A DNA stretch of 53,766 bases from Oscillospiraceae bacterium (GCA_015066205.1 SVOV01000015.1:1-53766), one strand, 5' to 3'. Positions 25,231 to 33,304 are shown, counted from the stretch's first letter. The notes: generated from the sequence alone by a model not told the origin. Made by a program: numbers and translations.

Positions 25231-26865
25231 ATGAAAAATGGATTAAGAAAAGTTTTATCTTTTATGCTCGTTATTGCAATGCTCGGAGGCTTTGCTGTTC
25301 CCGCATTTGCTGCGGATGCACCTGCAAGTGCAGAAAGAGCAACTACTATTCCTACTGTTTATATTCAGGGCTACGGTGCTGAAATTTACAAGGATGCGAA
25401 TAATGTCAATTCTGAGATTATTGTCGGTGGTGATGTACCTTTTTTGTCGGACGGCGTGCTTGGGTCACTGCTTGAAAACATTATGTCGCCGCTTATGAAG
25501 GGTGTTACGACCGGCGATTACAGTGAATATAATGATTATGTCGTAAATGCGCTTACGGCTGATCTCGGAAGATTCAGACTTGATGATAATGGTGAGCCCT
25601 CCGATGGCTCGGGAAATTTCTGCAGAAGAACTAAAAATGTTGTGAATAAAAAGTGGTATGACGGAAAGTATGATATTTATGCATATTCACTTGTTTACGA
25701 CTGGCGTGTTGATCCCTTTTTAACGGCCTCTGAACTGAATGAATATATAGGAAAGGTCAAGCTTGCTACAGGCAGCGATAAGGTGAATCTTGTAGGCAGA
25801 TGCCTTGGTGCAAATGTTGTTCTCGCCTATCTTAGTGAATACGGATATGATGATATCAATGCCGTGAATTTTTATGTAGCCGGTCTTGAAGGCTTTGAAA
25901 TCGTCGGAGCTCTTTTTTCCGGCAGGGTAGAGGTTGACTCGGATGCACTTGACAGATTTCTTCAGGCTACGCTTGACGGAGAAGAGGATGAGCTTATTGA
26001 TTTTGCAAAATCTCTCATTGCAATTCTGAATTTTGTAAACGGTCTTGATCTTCCCATTGATGTTGTTTACGGTATTTATGAACAGGTATATTCTGACATT
26101 ATTCCCAGAGTTCTTAAGGAATCCTTTGGTACGATGCCCGCTTTCTGGTCTTTTGTCGGAGAAGAGTATTATGAGGATGCAAGAAAGCTTAATTTCCCCA
26201 CAACGGAAGAACAGACAAGGTATGCAGGGCTTTTAGAAAAGACAGACCGATATTATAATGAAGTGTCTTTAAGAACAGAGGATATTATTACCGGTGCGGT
26301 TGAAAGCGGAGTTAGTGTATATTTTACAGCAAAATACGGTTTCCCTGCCGTTCCTCTGAGTAAGGAAGCTGTTTATTACAGTGACAGTACCGTTAGTGTT
26401 ACCAGTCAGACTGTTGGTGCAACAAGTACCGTAATGGGTAAAACATTTTCTGCTGATTACATTAAAAATGCAGAAAAGAACGGTACCGCAAAGTATATTT
26501 CACCTGATAAATGTATTGATGCTTCAACCGCTCTTCTTCCCGATCATATATGGTTTGTAAAGGGCAGTAAGCATGCAAATATGCCGAACTGTGTAGATAT
26601 TATGATGGCAAGTATTTTTGAAGCAACAGGGAACCGTGAAAAGTATGTGTCCGTAAATGATATTGAAGAGTATCCTCAGTATCTCTATGTTGAAAATGCG
26701 GATGAATATGCACCGCTTAAGATTATGACTTCTGATGATGCTGATGTCGGAAACGAAAAGTGGGATAAAAGCATTTTTGAACATCTTGCTATTTTCTTAG
26801 AAAAGCTCTTAAATTTTATCAGTGAATTATTCAGTCAGATTATGTCCGATGTGAATAAATCATAA
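25231..26865 (+). CDS. Secreted alpha/beta-hydrolase (lipase/acyltransferase-like) with Cys in the nucleophile elbow
   Basis: 544 residues with a clear signal peptide (basic MKNGLRK, hydrophobic core, AFAAD cleavage region near residue 28). The N-terminal IPTVYIQGYGAEIY block is the oxyanion-loop strand of LCAT/lipase-like enzymes. The nucleophile elbow KVNLVGRCLGANV has Cys191 in G-x-C-x-G where Ser is usual. Candidate catalytic His residues are 439 (PDHIW) and 448 (SKHAN). The last ~35 residues form an amphipathic helix (EHLAIFLEKLLNFISELF) that may hold the protein at the membrane. The substrate is probably an ester or lipid; Cys as nucleophile is inferred. Confidence 0.72.
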   Translation: MKNGLRKVLSFMLVIAMLGGFAVPAFAADAPASAERATTIPTVYIQGYGAEIYKDANNVNSEIIVGGDVPFLSDGVLGSLLENIMSPLMKGVTTGDYSEYNDYVVNALTADLGRFRLDDNGEPSDGSGNFCRRTKNVVNKKWYDGKYDIYAYSLVYDWRVDPFLTASELNEYIGKVKLATGSDKVNLVGRCLGANVVLAYLSEYGYDDINAVNFYVAGLEGFEIVGALFSGRVEVDSDALDRFLQATLDGEEDELIDFAKSLIAILNFVNGLDLPIDVVYGIYEQVYSDIIPRVLKESFGTMPAFWSFVGEEYYEDARKLNFPTTEEQTRYAGLLEKTDRYYNEVSLRTEDIITGAVESGVSVYFTAKYGFPAVPLSKEAVYYSDSTVSVTSQTVGATSTVMGKTFSADYIKNAEKNGTAKYISPDKCIDASTALLPDHIWFVKGSKHANMPNCVDIMMASIFEATGNREKYVSVNDIEEYPQYLYVENADEYAPLKIMTSDDADVGNEKWDKSIFEHLAIFLEKLLNFISELFSQIMSDVNKS

Positions 26866-26901
26866 GTAACAGAAATACACACAAAACTGTTAAATCCATA
26901 T

Positions 26902-26935
26902 ACGGTGCAACCATATTACGGTTGCACCGTTTTTT
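26902..26935 (+). terminator. Intrinsic terminator of the secreted hydrolase
   Basis: 11-bp stem ACGGTGCAACC/GGTTGCACCGT (26902-26912 with 26920-26930), then six T. Confidence 0.9.
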
Positions 26936-26938
26936 CTG

Positions 26939-26976
26939 AAAAAAAGCACCGATTCCGCAGATTTTCGGAATCGGTG
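26939..26976 (-). terminator. Intrinsic terminator of the TetR operon
   Basis: On the minus strand an 11-bp stem (26947-26957 with 26966-26976) followed by a C and seven T; it ends the aminotransferase-aldolase-TetR operon. Confidence 0.9.
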
Positions 26977-27004
26977 TAAGGCTTGTAAATGCCAATTATT
27001 TATC

Positions 27005-27622
27005 TCAGCCGTCACTGTTTCTTTTGTTTCTCACAGCCTCGCTGAGGGCGGAAAAACAATTCTCACTGTAAAACTTTATGAGAAGCTCTGCACATTCTGT
27101 TTTTGATAAGGGATCACGGTCCTCAAACCAATGAAGAAGAATACTTCTGAATCCGCCTATAACATAATACATATGATAAATGTATTCCTTTGCTTCCTCT
27201 TCGGGAAGAATCTGTGTGATAACTTCAGTGAATTTTTCTTCGGTAAGAGTCATTATTCGTTTTATAAGAGTTTCTCCGTGTGACGATGTAAGGAACAGCT
27301 TATAGTATTCTTTGTTTTTGTCAAGAAAATCAATACCTGTCCGGATAGCTTTTGACGGGTCAAGAATTATATTCTCCATTCCTAACAATTCAAGGGTTTC
27401 GTTGAGTGTTTCAACGATATTTGACTGGATCGCCGTGTAAAGATCATAAACATCAAGATAATGTGCATAGAAGGTTCCTCTTGATATGTTAGCTCTTTCA
27501 ACGATATCTGTTACCGTTATTTTTGACATATCCTTTTCGTTAAGAAGCTCTGCGAATGCCTGTTTTATAAGATGTCTTGATCGGGCAGCATTTTTGTGAG
27601 AAGATTTTTTGCCGACTGCCAT
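27005..27622 (-). CDS. TetR/AcrR family transcriptional regulator
   Basis: 205 residues. The N-terminal helix-turn-helix is clear: RSRHLIKQAFAELLNEKD, then ITVTDIVERANISRGTFYAH around residues 35-55, and an aromatic-rich C-terminal ligand or dimer domain (EYIYHMYYVIGGFRSILLHW). Start set by AGGAGG six bases upstream. It is the last gene of the minus-strand operon, 17 bp after the aldolase. A role in sensing a product or substrate of that operon is inferred from position. Confidence 0.88.
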   Translation of the reverse strand: MAVGKKSSHKNAARSRHLIKQAFAELLNEKDMSKITVTDIVERANISRGTFYAHYLDVYDLYTAIQSNIVETLNETLELLGMENIILDPSKAIRTGIDFLDKNKEYYKLFLTSSHGETLIKRIMTLTEEKFTEVITQILPEEEAKEYIYHMYYVIGGFRSILLHWFEDRDPLSKTECAELLIKFYSENCFSALSEAVRNKRNSDG

Positions 27623-27639
27623 TTCCTGCCTCCTGACAA

Positions 27640-28854
27640 TTACTTTTTCTTTGAATACTTTGTTTTATAAATAATTCTCATTAATGTACACTCAAGGGGA
27701 TTTATGTATTTGTCATCTCTTCCGTAAGCGGAAGCGGCAACAAAGGATTTACATCCCTTTTCAGCAACAAGCTTTACTGCATCTGCCTCTTCCATTGAAG
27801 AGCCTGCACATAAAGCACCGTTATGTCTGATCATTACAGCATCGCGGTATTTCATTTTTCTGACAGCCTTTTTTGCTGATTTAAGGCGGTCGTTGACATT
27901 ATATTCTGCTGTCTTGAGAGAAACGCCGACTATCTGTGCAAAGTCATCAAGGAAGGGCTTTACCGTAATTCCTGTTTTTGAAAGCTCAAGTGTTGCCTTT
28001 TCCTTTGAATGGGTAATTGCATTGATATCCTTTCTCTTTTTATATATAGCAGTATGGAGCTCTGCGGTTTCGGGATAATCAGCTTCCTTATCAAGGGGCT
28101 TACCTGTGATGAGGTCTATCATAATTGCGTCGCCGCCGTCAACGGGGGTCATTTCAAAAACACCGTAAAGTCTTTCTGAATTATAAGCGGGAAGCTCGTC
28201 ACCTGTAGCCTCTGTCATAAGATTTCCTGAAATATATTCGCAAAGAGAAGCAAATGTATCAATGGTTCTTCCTGTAAGCTCACGGTATCTTTCAAGGAAC
28301 ATTGCCTTGCAGGCTTCTTCAAGCTCATTTGCTACAAGGAACGCATTATCAAGATCCGTTCCCATGCATACTGCACCGTGATGCTTCATAAGTATAGCCT
28401 TTGAGGAAGAACGGCTTATGGCGGCGGTAACTCCCTCACGGAGAGTTTTTGTGCCGGGAAGACCGTATGCCGCAAGAGGAACATGCTTTCCTATGATCTC
28501 AGCGCTTTTTCCTTCAAGATGGTTTATGTCATAGCCCTTAAGACCTGCAACAGAAGCCATTGTCTGATGGGTATGAATAACAAAATTTACATCAGATCTA
28601 AGTCTGTAGCAAGCGGCGTGAACGCCCTTTTCCGAGGAGGGCTTTATATCGCCCTCATAGGAAAGGTCGGAAATTTTAACAAGTACGATATCATCGGGGG
28701 TAAGTCCCATATAATCTCTTCCGCTGGGAGTAATTACAAAAGACTCTTCGTCAATTCTGCAGCTGACATTACCCCAGGTGCGCTGAATAAGTCCCTTTTC
28801 GCAAAGAAGCTTACCGGCTCTTACAACATCAAGCTTGGCCTGCATTATATCCAT
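27640..28854 (-). CDS. Tandem class II aldolase/adducin-domain protein
   Basis: 404 residues made of two aldolase II units (about 1-195 and 220-395). Unit 1 keeps the zinc and catalytic pattern: TWGNVSCR, ITPSGRDYMGL, Glu in PSSEKGVH, HTH in VIHTHQT and the HH in MKHHGAVCMG. Unit 2 is worn down: ITHSK in place of HTH and RHNGALCAG in place of HHG, so it is probably structural or acts on another ligand. Family members cleave sugar phosphates to dihydroxyacetone phosphate and an aldehyde, or epimerise them. Ribosome site GAGGTG seven bases before the ATG. Operon with the aminotransferase 31 bp upstream. Confidence 0.8.
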   Translation of the reverse strand: MDIMQAKLDVVRAGKLLCEKGLIQRTWGNVSCRIDEESFVITPSGRDYMGLTPDDIVLVKISDLSYEGDIKPSSEKGVHAACYRLRSDVNFVIHTHQTMASVAGLKGYDINHLEGKSAEIIGKHVPLAAYGLPGTKTLREGVTAAISRSSSKAILMKHHGAVCMGTDLDNAFLVANELEEACKAMFLERYRELTGRTIDTFASLCEYISGNLMTEATGDELPAYNSERLYGVFEMTPVDGGDAIMIDLITGKPLDKEADYPETAELHTAIYKKRKDINAITHSKEKATLELSKTGITVKPFLDDFAQIVGVSLKTAEYNVNDRLKSAKKAVRKMKYRDAVMIRHNGALCAGSSMEEADAVKLVAEKGCKSFVAASAYGRDDKYINPLECTLMRIIYKTKYSKKK

Positions 28855-28885
28855 TGGCTTGCACCTCGTTTATTTTAGTGAAAAA

Positions 28886-30367
28886 TCAGTCGTTTTCTTT
28901 TACTGCGATATTCTCAAATACACGGTCGAAGCGGGAGAGTGCATCATCAATATCAGCTTCTGTATAAGCAGCACTTGTGTAAAGACGGCTGCCTGCAAGA
29001 GTTACAAGACCTTCTGCCATATAAGCCGCACCCATATGAGTCATTTCTTTCTTTCTGATATCGGTCTGCTTGAGAACTGAAGGAATCGTCCAAGGCTTGT
29101 TCCAGTTGATAGAGAACTGAAGAGTACCTACTGTTTCAAGATGGCAGATAGAGCCCTGATTGAATGCTACGAAGGGAAGATGGCGTCTTTCGATGATCTC
29201 CTGAAGACCCTTTGTGATTCTGTCGCCCATAAGACCTGCCTTCTGGCAAGCGTTCGTTCTGTCCATTTCTTCAAGAGTGAAATAACCTGCAGCACAGGAG
29301 AGGGGATTTGCGGAAAGTGTACCGCCGCAGAATGCCTTCTTGACCTTAACTGCACCGTCAAGACCTGCGCCGAGATACTTCATATATTCTCTCTTACCGC
29401 CGACACCGCCTGCTCCGGGGTATCCGCCGGCAATTACCTTACCGAAAATTGTAAGGTCAGGTGAGCATCCGAAATAGCCCTGAGCACCTGCCATACCTAC
29501 ACGGAAGCCTGTAACGACCTCATCGAATACAAGAAGAGCACCGTATTTGCGGCAAAGTCTTTCAACGCCCTTGCAGAAATCCTTGTCAACGGGACGGGAA
29601 CCGCTTTCGGGGCCGAGTGCCTCGAGATAAACGGCAGCTGTACCGCCGCGGAGGAGATTCTTTCTGAGAACTCTTTCAAGAGAATCAAGATCGCCGGGGA
29701 AGAATTCCTGAGTATCTCTCATGATTCTTCCGGGAACACCGTTAGCCTGAGTAGCCTTTGTTCCGGGAATACGGATGCCGTAGCCGAGCTGATCTGACCA
29801 GCCGTGGTATGCTCCGCCCATTTTAACTATGTTCTTGTTCTTTGTTGCAAGTCTTGCAATACGGGCAGCAAGCATACAAGCTTCTGTACCTGACTGAAGC
29901 ATACGGAACATTTCAACTGTTTCCATGCTGTCGGAGATCTTTTTTGCAAGCTTATATTCAAATTCGTGGAAAAGACCTGTTGAAGGACCGCAGGTGTTAA
30001 GAAGATCGATAACCTGCTCTCTTACCTCGGGAGGATTTGAGCCGAGAACTGTGGGACCGCCTGCCTGAAGAAAATCGTAATACTCATTTCCGTCAATATC
30101 GTAAAGCTTACAGCCTGAAGCAGCTGTGAAAACGAGAGGGAAGGGATAGTTGAAGGCAAGGTTATGCTGAACGCCGCCGGGGATGATCTTCTTTGCTTCG
30201 TCGATCATTTCCTTTGACTTTGCGCATTTCTTTTCAAAATATTCTTCCTCATACTTTGAAAGTGCTTCGGGAGTAATAGTGTAAACCGGCTTTTTGATAA
30301 GCTCATCAAGCTGCTTATTGACAGCAGCTGCATCGGGATATTGAGAAATTGCAAAACGGGTATCCAT
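28886..30367 (-). CDS. Class III aminotransferase, glutamate-1-semialdehyde-aminomutase-like
   Basis: PLP enzyme of fold type I. 493 residues from the ATG at 30367, preferred because AAAGG sits 11 bases before it and only 2 bases before the ATG at 30376. Motifs: GGAYHGWSDQ (cofactor ring), VFDEVVTGFR (PLP pyridine Asp), and Lys310 in IFGKVIAGGYP for the Schiff base. It is longer than HemL (~430) with a ~60-residue N-terminal extension. No other tetrapyrrole gene is near, so a haem role is unlikely; transamination of an amino sugar or amino alcohol precursor fits the neighbours better. A second, shorter relative lies at 33305. Confidence 0.82.
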   Translation of the reverse strand: MDTRFAISQYPDAAAVNKQLDELIKKPVYTITPEALSKYEEEYFEKKCAKSKEMIDEAKKIIPGGVQHNLAFNYPFPLVFTAASGCKLYDIDGNEYYDFLQAGGPTVLGSNPPEVREQVIDLLNTCGPSTGLFHEFEYKLAKKISDSMETVEMFRMLQSGTEACMLAARIARLATKNKNIVKMGGAYHGWSDQLGYGIRIPGTKATQANGVPGRIMRDTQEFFPGDLDSLERVLRKNLLRGGTAAVYLEALGPESGSRPVDKDFCKGVERLCRKYGALLVFDEVVTGFRVGMAGAQGYFGCSPDLTIFGKVIAGGYPGAGGVGGKREYMKYLGAGLDGAVKVKKAFCGGTLSANPLSCAAGYFTLEEMDRTNACQKAGLMGDRITKGLQEIIERRHLPFVAFNQGSICHLETVGTLQFSINWNKPWTIPSVLKQTDIRKKEMTHMGAAYMAEGLVTLAGSRLYTSAAYTEADIDDALSRFDRVFENIAVKEND

Positions 30368-30414
30368 AATGATCATTTCCTTTCATTTATATTAAAATAA
30401 ATTTAACATCTTAA

Positions 30415-30443
30415 ATACTAACACAATATTAACAGAAATTCAA
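30415..30443 (-). promoter_or_regulatory. Promoter of the aminotransferase-aldolase-TetR operon
   Basis: On the minus strand TTGAAT (30438-30443) and TAGTAT (30415-30420), spacer 17 bp. The surrounding AT-rich sequence has imperfect dyads (TTAA...TTAA) that could be the TetR operator, but none is clean. Confidence 0.6.
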
Positions 30444-30500
30444 GTACAATAAGACCGTAATGTGTATTATTTTACTGATATGTGTAGCCGCGGCGGTTAT

Positions 30501-30962
30501 TCAGACGGATTTATGACAGATCCTGAAAGACTCTCCGTCTGTTTCAAGAACCCCGTAAGAGCCGTTTGCGGCACTTCCCGGGTTGAAAAAGCACATTCCG
30601 TCAGCCTCTTCCTTATGCGCTGTGTGTGTATGTCCGTATAAAACGAGAGAGCATTCATATTCTTTTGCGGCATACATAAGACTTACGAGAGTTGTTTTTA
30701 CATTGTACTTATCCCCGTGGCAGGCGAAGAATTTTACCTTGTCAAAACATGAAATAAAGCGGGGAGGAAGGTCAGAAGAATTGAAATCGCAGTTGCCTTT
30801 AAGCTGATATACGGGCTTCCCGGCGGAAATCCCCGACAGGTAGCTCATATCAGAAGCTCCGTCACCGAGGTGTATTACCGCATCAAAGCTTTTTTCTTCG
30901 TTGAATATTGCTTCAAGGGTTGATATGTAGGAGTGTGAATCCGAAACTATGATTACTTTCAT
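30501..30962 (-). CDS. YfcE/MJ0936-family metallophosphoesterase
   Basis: 153 residues, single-domain calcineurin-like phosphodiesterase. Metal ligands are in order: D8 and H10 in MKVIIVSDSHSY, HLGDGASD, KGNCDF, FACHGDKYN and YGHTHTAH. Start at 30962 because it gives the family N-terminus and a GCAGG lies before it; a longer start at 30986 carries that ribosome site inside the gene. Relatives hydrolyse model phosphodiesters or cyclic nucleotides; the true substrate is unknown. Divergent from the small-gene trio at 31034. Confidence 0.88.
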   Translation of the reverse strand: MKVIIVSDSHSYISTLEAIFNEEKSFDAVIHLGDGASDMSYLSGISAGKPVYQLKGNCDFNSSDLPPRFISCFDKVKFFACHGDKYNVKTTLVSLMYAAKEYECSLVLYGHTHTAHKEEADGMCFFNPGSAANGSYGVLETDGESFRICHKSV

Positions 30963-31033
30963 TAATAAACCTGCTTTCCTTTGCATAGTATTTATAAGAG
31001 ATTTCTCAAAAAAATGTGTCAGGAGGGAATTTT

Positions 31034-31246
31034 ACGAAACCGAGCGATTTTGATGCATTGTTTGATGCTGCAAAAAGCGGTGATAAAGGAAAAATGGAAA
31101 AGCTTGGAAATGCCGCGGCGGCATCTCTTTCGGAACAGCAGAAAAGTGCCGTTGAAAGAGCCTTGTCCGACCCCGAATATCTGAAAGAGCTTCTTTCCTC
31201 CGAAAAAGCGCAGAATATCATAAATAAGCTTCAGGGAGGAAAATAA
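31034..31246 (+). CDS. Small helical protein, possible ACG start
   Basis: About 70 residues (76 if read from the GTG at 31016). A textbook AGGAGG at 31021-31026 is followed after 7 bases by in-frame ACG at 31034, and no ATG, GTG or TTG is at the right distance. The upstream GTG has no ribosome site and would place AGGAGG inside the gene. The protein is Ala/Lys/Glu/Ser-rich and helical (KSGDKGKMEKLGNAAAASL, ending IINKLQGGK), without signal or membrane span. First of three tightly packed small genes. No family recognised. Confidence 0.6.
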   Translation, partial: TKPSDFDALFDAAKSGDKGKMEKLGNAAAASLSEQQKSAVERALSDPEYLKELLSSEKAQNIINKLQGGK

Positions 31247-31248
31247 GA

Positions 31249-31584
31249 ATGGATCTTTCGTCAATTCTTTCATCCCTTTCTGCGGATGATATTGAAAAGC
31301 TGAAAGCTACGGCGGCGCAGTTTTTCGGTTCTTCTGCCGATGAACCGCCGATGAAAAAGGAAGCTTCCTCTGAAAATCATTTTCCCGAAATGAATTTTGA
31401 TCCGAAGCTTCTTACGGGCGTTGCAAGGTTTTCGAGGATGATGAATGAAAACGATGAACGGAGTAATTTTCTGATGGCGCTGAAGCCGCTTCTCAGCGAG
31501 AGCAGACGGAAAAAGGCTGACGATGCCGTTATGATGCTGAAATTTATGAGAATAATCAATGCATTACAGGAGAACGGGCGATGA
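31249..31584 (+). CDS. Small conserved-looking protein, second of the trio
   Basis: 111 residues with AGGGAGGA upstream (31233-31240), two bases after the previous stop. N-terminal helix (MDLSSILSSLSADDIEKLKA), a Pro/Glu linker, and a C-terminal helical block MNENDERSNFLMALKPLLS followed by RRKKADDAVMMLKFMRIINA. Blocks with 'LKPLLSexRRKKxD' occur in unnamed Clostridia proteins, as far as I recall. The 4-bp ATGA overlap with the next gene indicates coupling. Function unknown. Confidence 0.7.
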   Translation: MDLSSILSSLSADDIEKLKATAAQFFGSSADEPPMKKEASSENHFPEMNFDPKLLTGVARFSRMMNENDERSNFLMALKPLLSESRRKKADDAVMMLKFMRIINALQENGR

Positions 31585-31979
31585 GTGATTATTCATATCA
31601 GGATATGCTGAAAATGCAGAGTGAAGCTAAAAAAAGAGTTCTTGAAATGCAGAAGCGTTCCCGTGATGCGGCTGAAAACTTCAGTATGAGAGGCAAAAGA
31701 GAGACTCAGGAGGAGCAGCCTGCACAGGAGCTTCCGAGAGTTGCAAAAGCAATAAGCTATCCCACTGAGATCGGCTCGCAGAACCAGAGGATGAAGCAAG
31801 GGGCCTTTTCGGGACAAGGAAAAAACTCTCTTGATATAAGACGCGCTCTGACTTCCGTTTTCGGAAATCTCACATCAGATGAATATGAAAAAATGTTTAT
31901 TCTTTCATTGTGTCTTTTGCTGTCAAAGGAGAGGGAGGATGACTCTCTGATATTCGCTCTTATGTATCTTATAACCTGA
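31581..31979 (+). CDS. Small coiled protein, third of the trio
   Basis: 132 residues, start inside the previous stop (ATGA). N-terminal charged helix (MLKMQSEAKKRVLEMQKRSR), a Gln/Glu/Pro-rich disordered middle, and a hydrophobic C-terminal helix pair (YEKMFILSLCLLLSKERED, DSLIFALMYLIT). The hydrophobic end could insert into the membrane or pack on the partner proteins. With the two genes before it, it looks like a small complex; no function can be assigned. Confidence 0.65.
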   Translation: MSDYSYQDMLKMQSEAKKRVLEMQKRSRDAAENFSMRGKRETQEEQPAQELPRVAKAISYPTEIGSQNQRMKQGAFSGQGKNSLDIRRALTSVFGNLTSDEYEKMFILSLCLLLSKEREDDSLIFALMYLIT

Positions 31980-32113
31980 ATTATAGGATAAAACTCTCGG
32001 AATATCAAGTTTGTTAATAAAGTGTTAATTTTCCGTTTGTAAAAAATGAACAAACAATATGTGTGATTTTTGTTGAATAAAATGTCACAAAGTTGTAAAA
32101 CTTTCGGGAATCG

Positions 32114-32142
32114 TTAACAATTCGGTAACAATTATATAGTAT
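32114..32142 (+). promoter_or_regulatory. Promoter of the 41-residue peptide gene
   Basis: TTAACA at 32114-32119 and TAGTAT at 32137-32142, spacer 17 bp. Two direct repeats (GTTAACAATT, GGTAACAATT) lie across the -35 box and spacer. Confidence 0.6.
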
Positions 32143-32194
32143 TATAAAACAAACTCTACGAGTTATTGTATATTGAAAGTGAGTGTAGTTTTTT

Positions 32195-32320
32195 ATGGTG
32201 GAAGTAGTATTGAATTTCTTTATGCAGCTGTTAGATCTTTTTAAGCAGTTTATGGCATTGTTTACTCCGTCTGAGGATAACGGTGCAGAGGATAATGAGG
32301 AAGCAGAAAACAAAGACTGA
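32195..32320 (+). CDS. 41-residue amphipathic peptide with acidic tail
   Basis: Starts ATG 32195 after AAAGTGAG and ends TGA 32320. Residues 1-24 form an amphipathic, Phe/Leu-rich helix (NFFMQLLDLFKQFMALF); residues 25-41 are Asp/Glu/Asn-rich. It has a promoter 50 bp upstream and a strong terminator 15 bp downstream, so it is a stand-alone unit and probably a real gene. The 59-residue protein at 7818 has the same layout. Membrane-surface binding is likely; function unknown. Confidence 0.6.
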   Translation: MVEVVLNFFMQLLDLFKQFMALFTPSEDNGAEDNEEAENKD

Positions 32321-32335
32321 ACAAAATCGTAAGGG

Positions 32336-32368
32336 ACTGTCCGTATTTTTGCGGACAGTGCTTTTTTT
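32336..32368 (+). terminator. Intrinsic terminator of the 41-residue peptide gene
   Basis: 8-bp stem ACTGTCCG/CGGACAGT (32336-32343 with 32352-32359), then GC and seven T. Confidence 0.88.
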
Positions 32369-32442
32369 ATCCGAAAAAAAGACAGCGGTTATGTTGTTTA
32401 GTTAAATTATATAATGATTAGGACAATTTCAATAATTTTTTG

Positions 32443-32471
32443 TTGACTTTATATTTGCCTTTTGTTAAAAT
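32443..32471 (+). promoter_or_regulatory. Extended -10 promoter of the SCP2/aminotransferase/transketolase operon
   Basis: TTGACT at 32443-32448 and TAAAAT at 32466-32471, spacer 17 bp, with TGT before the -10 box. A small hairpin AAGGGG/CCCCTT (32491-32508) lies in the leader just ahead of the ribosome site. Confidence 0.8.
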
Positions 32472-32528
32472 GTAATGTGTATAATATTAAAAGGGGAGTA
32501 TTGCCCCTTGAAAACGGAGGAATGCGCT

Positions 32529-33290
32529 TTGACAGATGCAAGAACATTGGCATACATCAATATGTATGGTATTCTCGGAACTTTAGAGAATCTTTGTGAG
32601 CTTGACGAAAATGCAAGAGCTCTTCTTACAAACAAAAAACCGATCTCCATCGGCTTTGAGGTTAAGAACGGCCCTGCTGCAACAATTACATTCAAGAACG
32701 GATACTGCCGAATGGAAGACGGCTGCCGTTCCGACTGTACCATCAAGCTTCCTTTCTCATCCTGTGAGAAATTCAACGGAATGATTGACGGTACCGTTAC
32801 CCCTATCCCCAGCAAAGGTTTTCTTCATATAGGATTCCTTCTCAAGTCCTTTATCGGTCTTACCGATCTTCTTACAAAGTATATGAGACCCGATCCCGAG
32901 GACCTCAAGGATGAGAAATTCTTTGAGATCAGCACATATCTTATGTTCTATACAATTACCGTAGCATTGGCTCAGATAGGTAATCAGGATGCTATAGGTA
33001 AGTTCAGTGCCGATCACATCGTAGACGGCGATATCCTTATGAGTATCGCAGGCGGTCCCAAGGCTACTCTTCGTGTCAAGAATCATCATATTCTTACCAT
33101 CAAGAAGGACATGGGTAATCCCAGAGCTCTTATGGAGTTCCAGGGAGTTAAGCTTGCAAGAGAGCTCTTTGAAGGCAATGTAAACTCAATAGCCTGTATC
33201 GGTGAAGGAAAGATCACTATGGGCGGTATGATCTCAATGATAGATAATGTCAACAGAATTCTTGACAGAGTTGCACTCTATCTTGCATAA
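32529..33290 (+). CDS. SCP2-like lipid-carrier-type protein 1
   Basis: 253 residues from a TTG at 32529, eight bases after GGAGG (32516-32520); a longer frame from 32475 has no ribosome site and overlaps the leader hairpin. Two SCP2-like halves are visible. The first has GFEVKNGPAATITFKNG and IKLPFSSCEKFNGMIDG. The second has DGDILMSIAGGPKATLRV and ALMEFQGVKLARELFEG, then a G-x-G-K-I-T-M-G-G strand and closing helix. SCP2 folds bind lipids or fatty acyl-CoA. It shares its layout with the protein at 36502. First gene of the operon; assignment rests on pattern, not on a search. Confidence 0.55.
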   Translation: MTDARTLAYINMYGILGTLENLCELDENARALLTNKKPISIGFEVKNGPAATITFKNGYCRMEDGCRSDCTIKLPFSSCEKFNGMIDGTVTPIPSKGFLHIGFLLKSFIGLTDLLTKYMRPDPEDLKDEKFFEISTYLMFYTITVALAQIGNQDAIGKFSADHIVDGDILMSIAGGPKATLRVKNHHILTIKKDMGNPRALMEFQGVKLARELFEGNVNSIACIGEGKITMGGMISMIDNVNRILDRVALYLA

Positions 33291-33304
33291 GGGAGGAAAA
33301 AATA

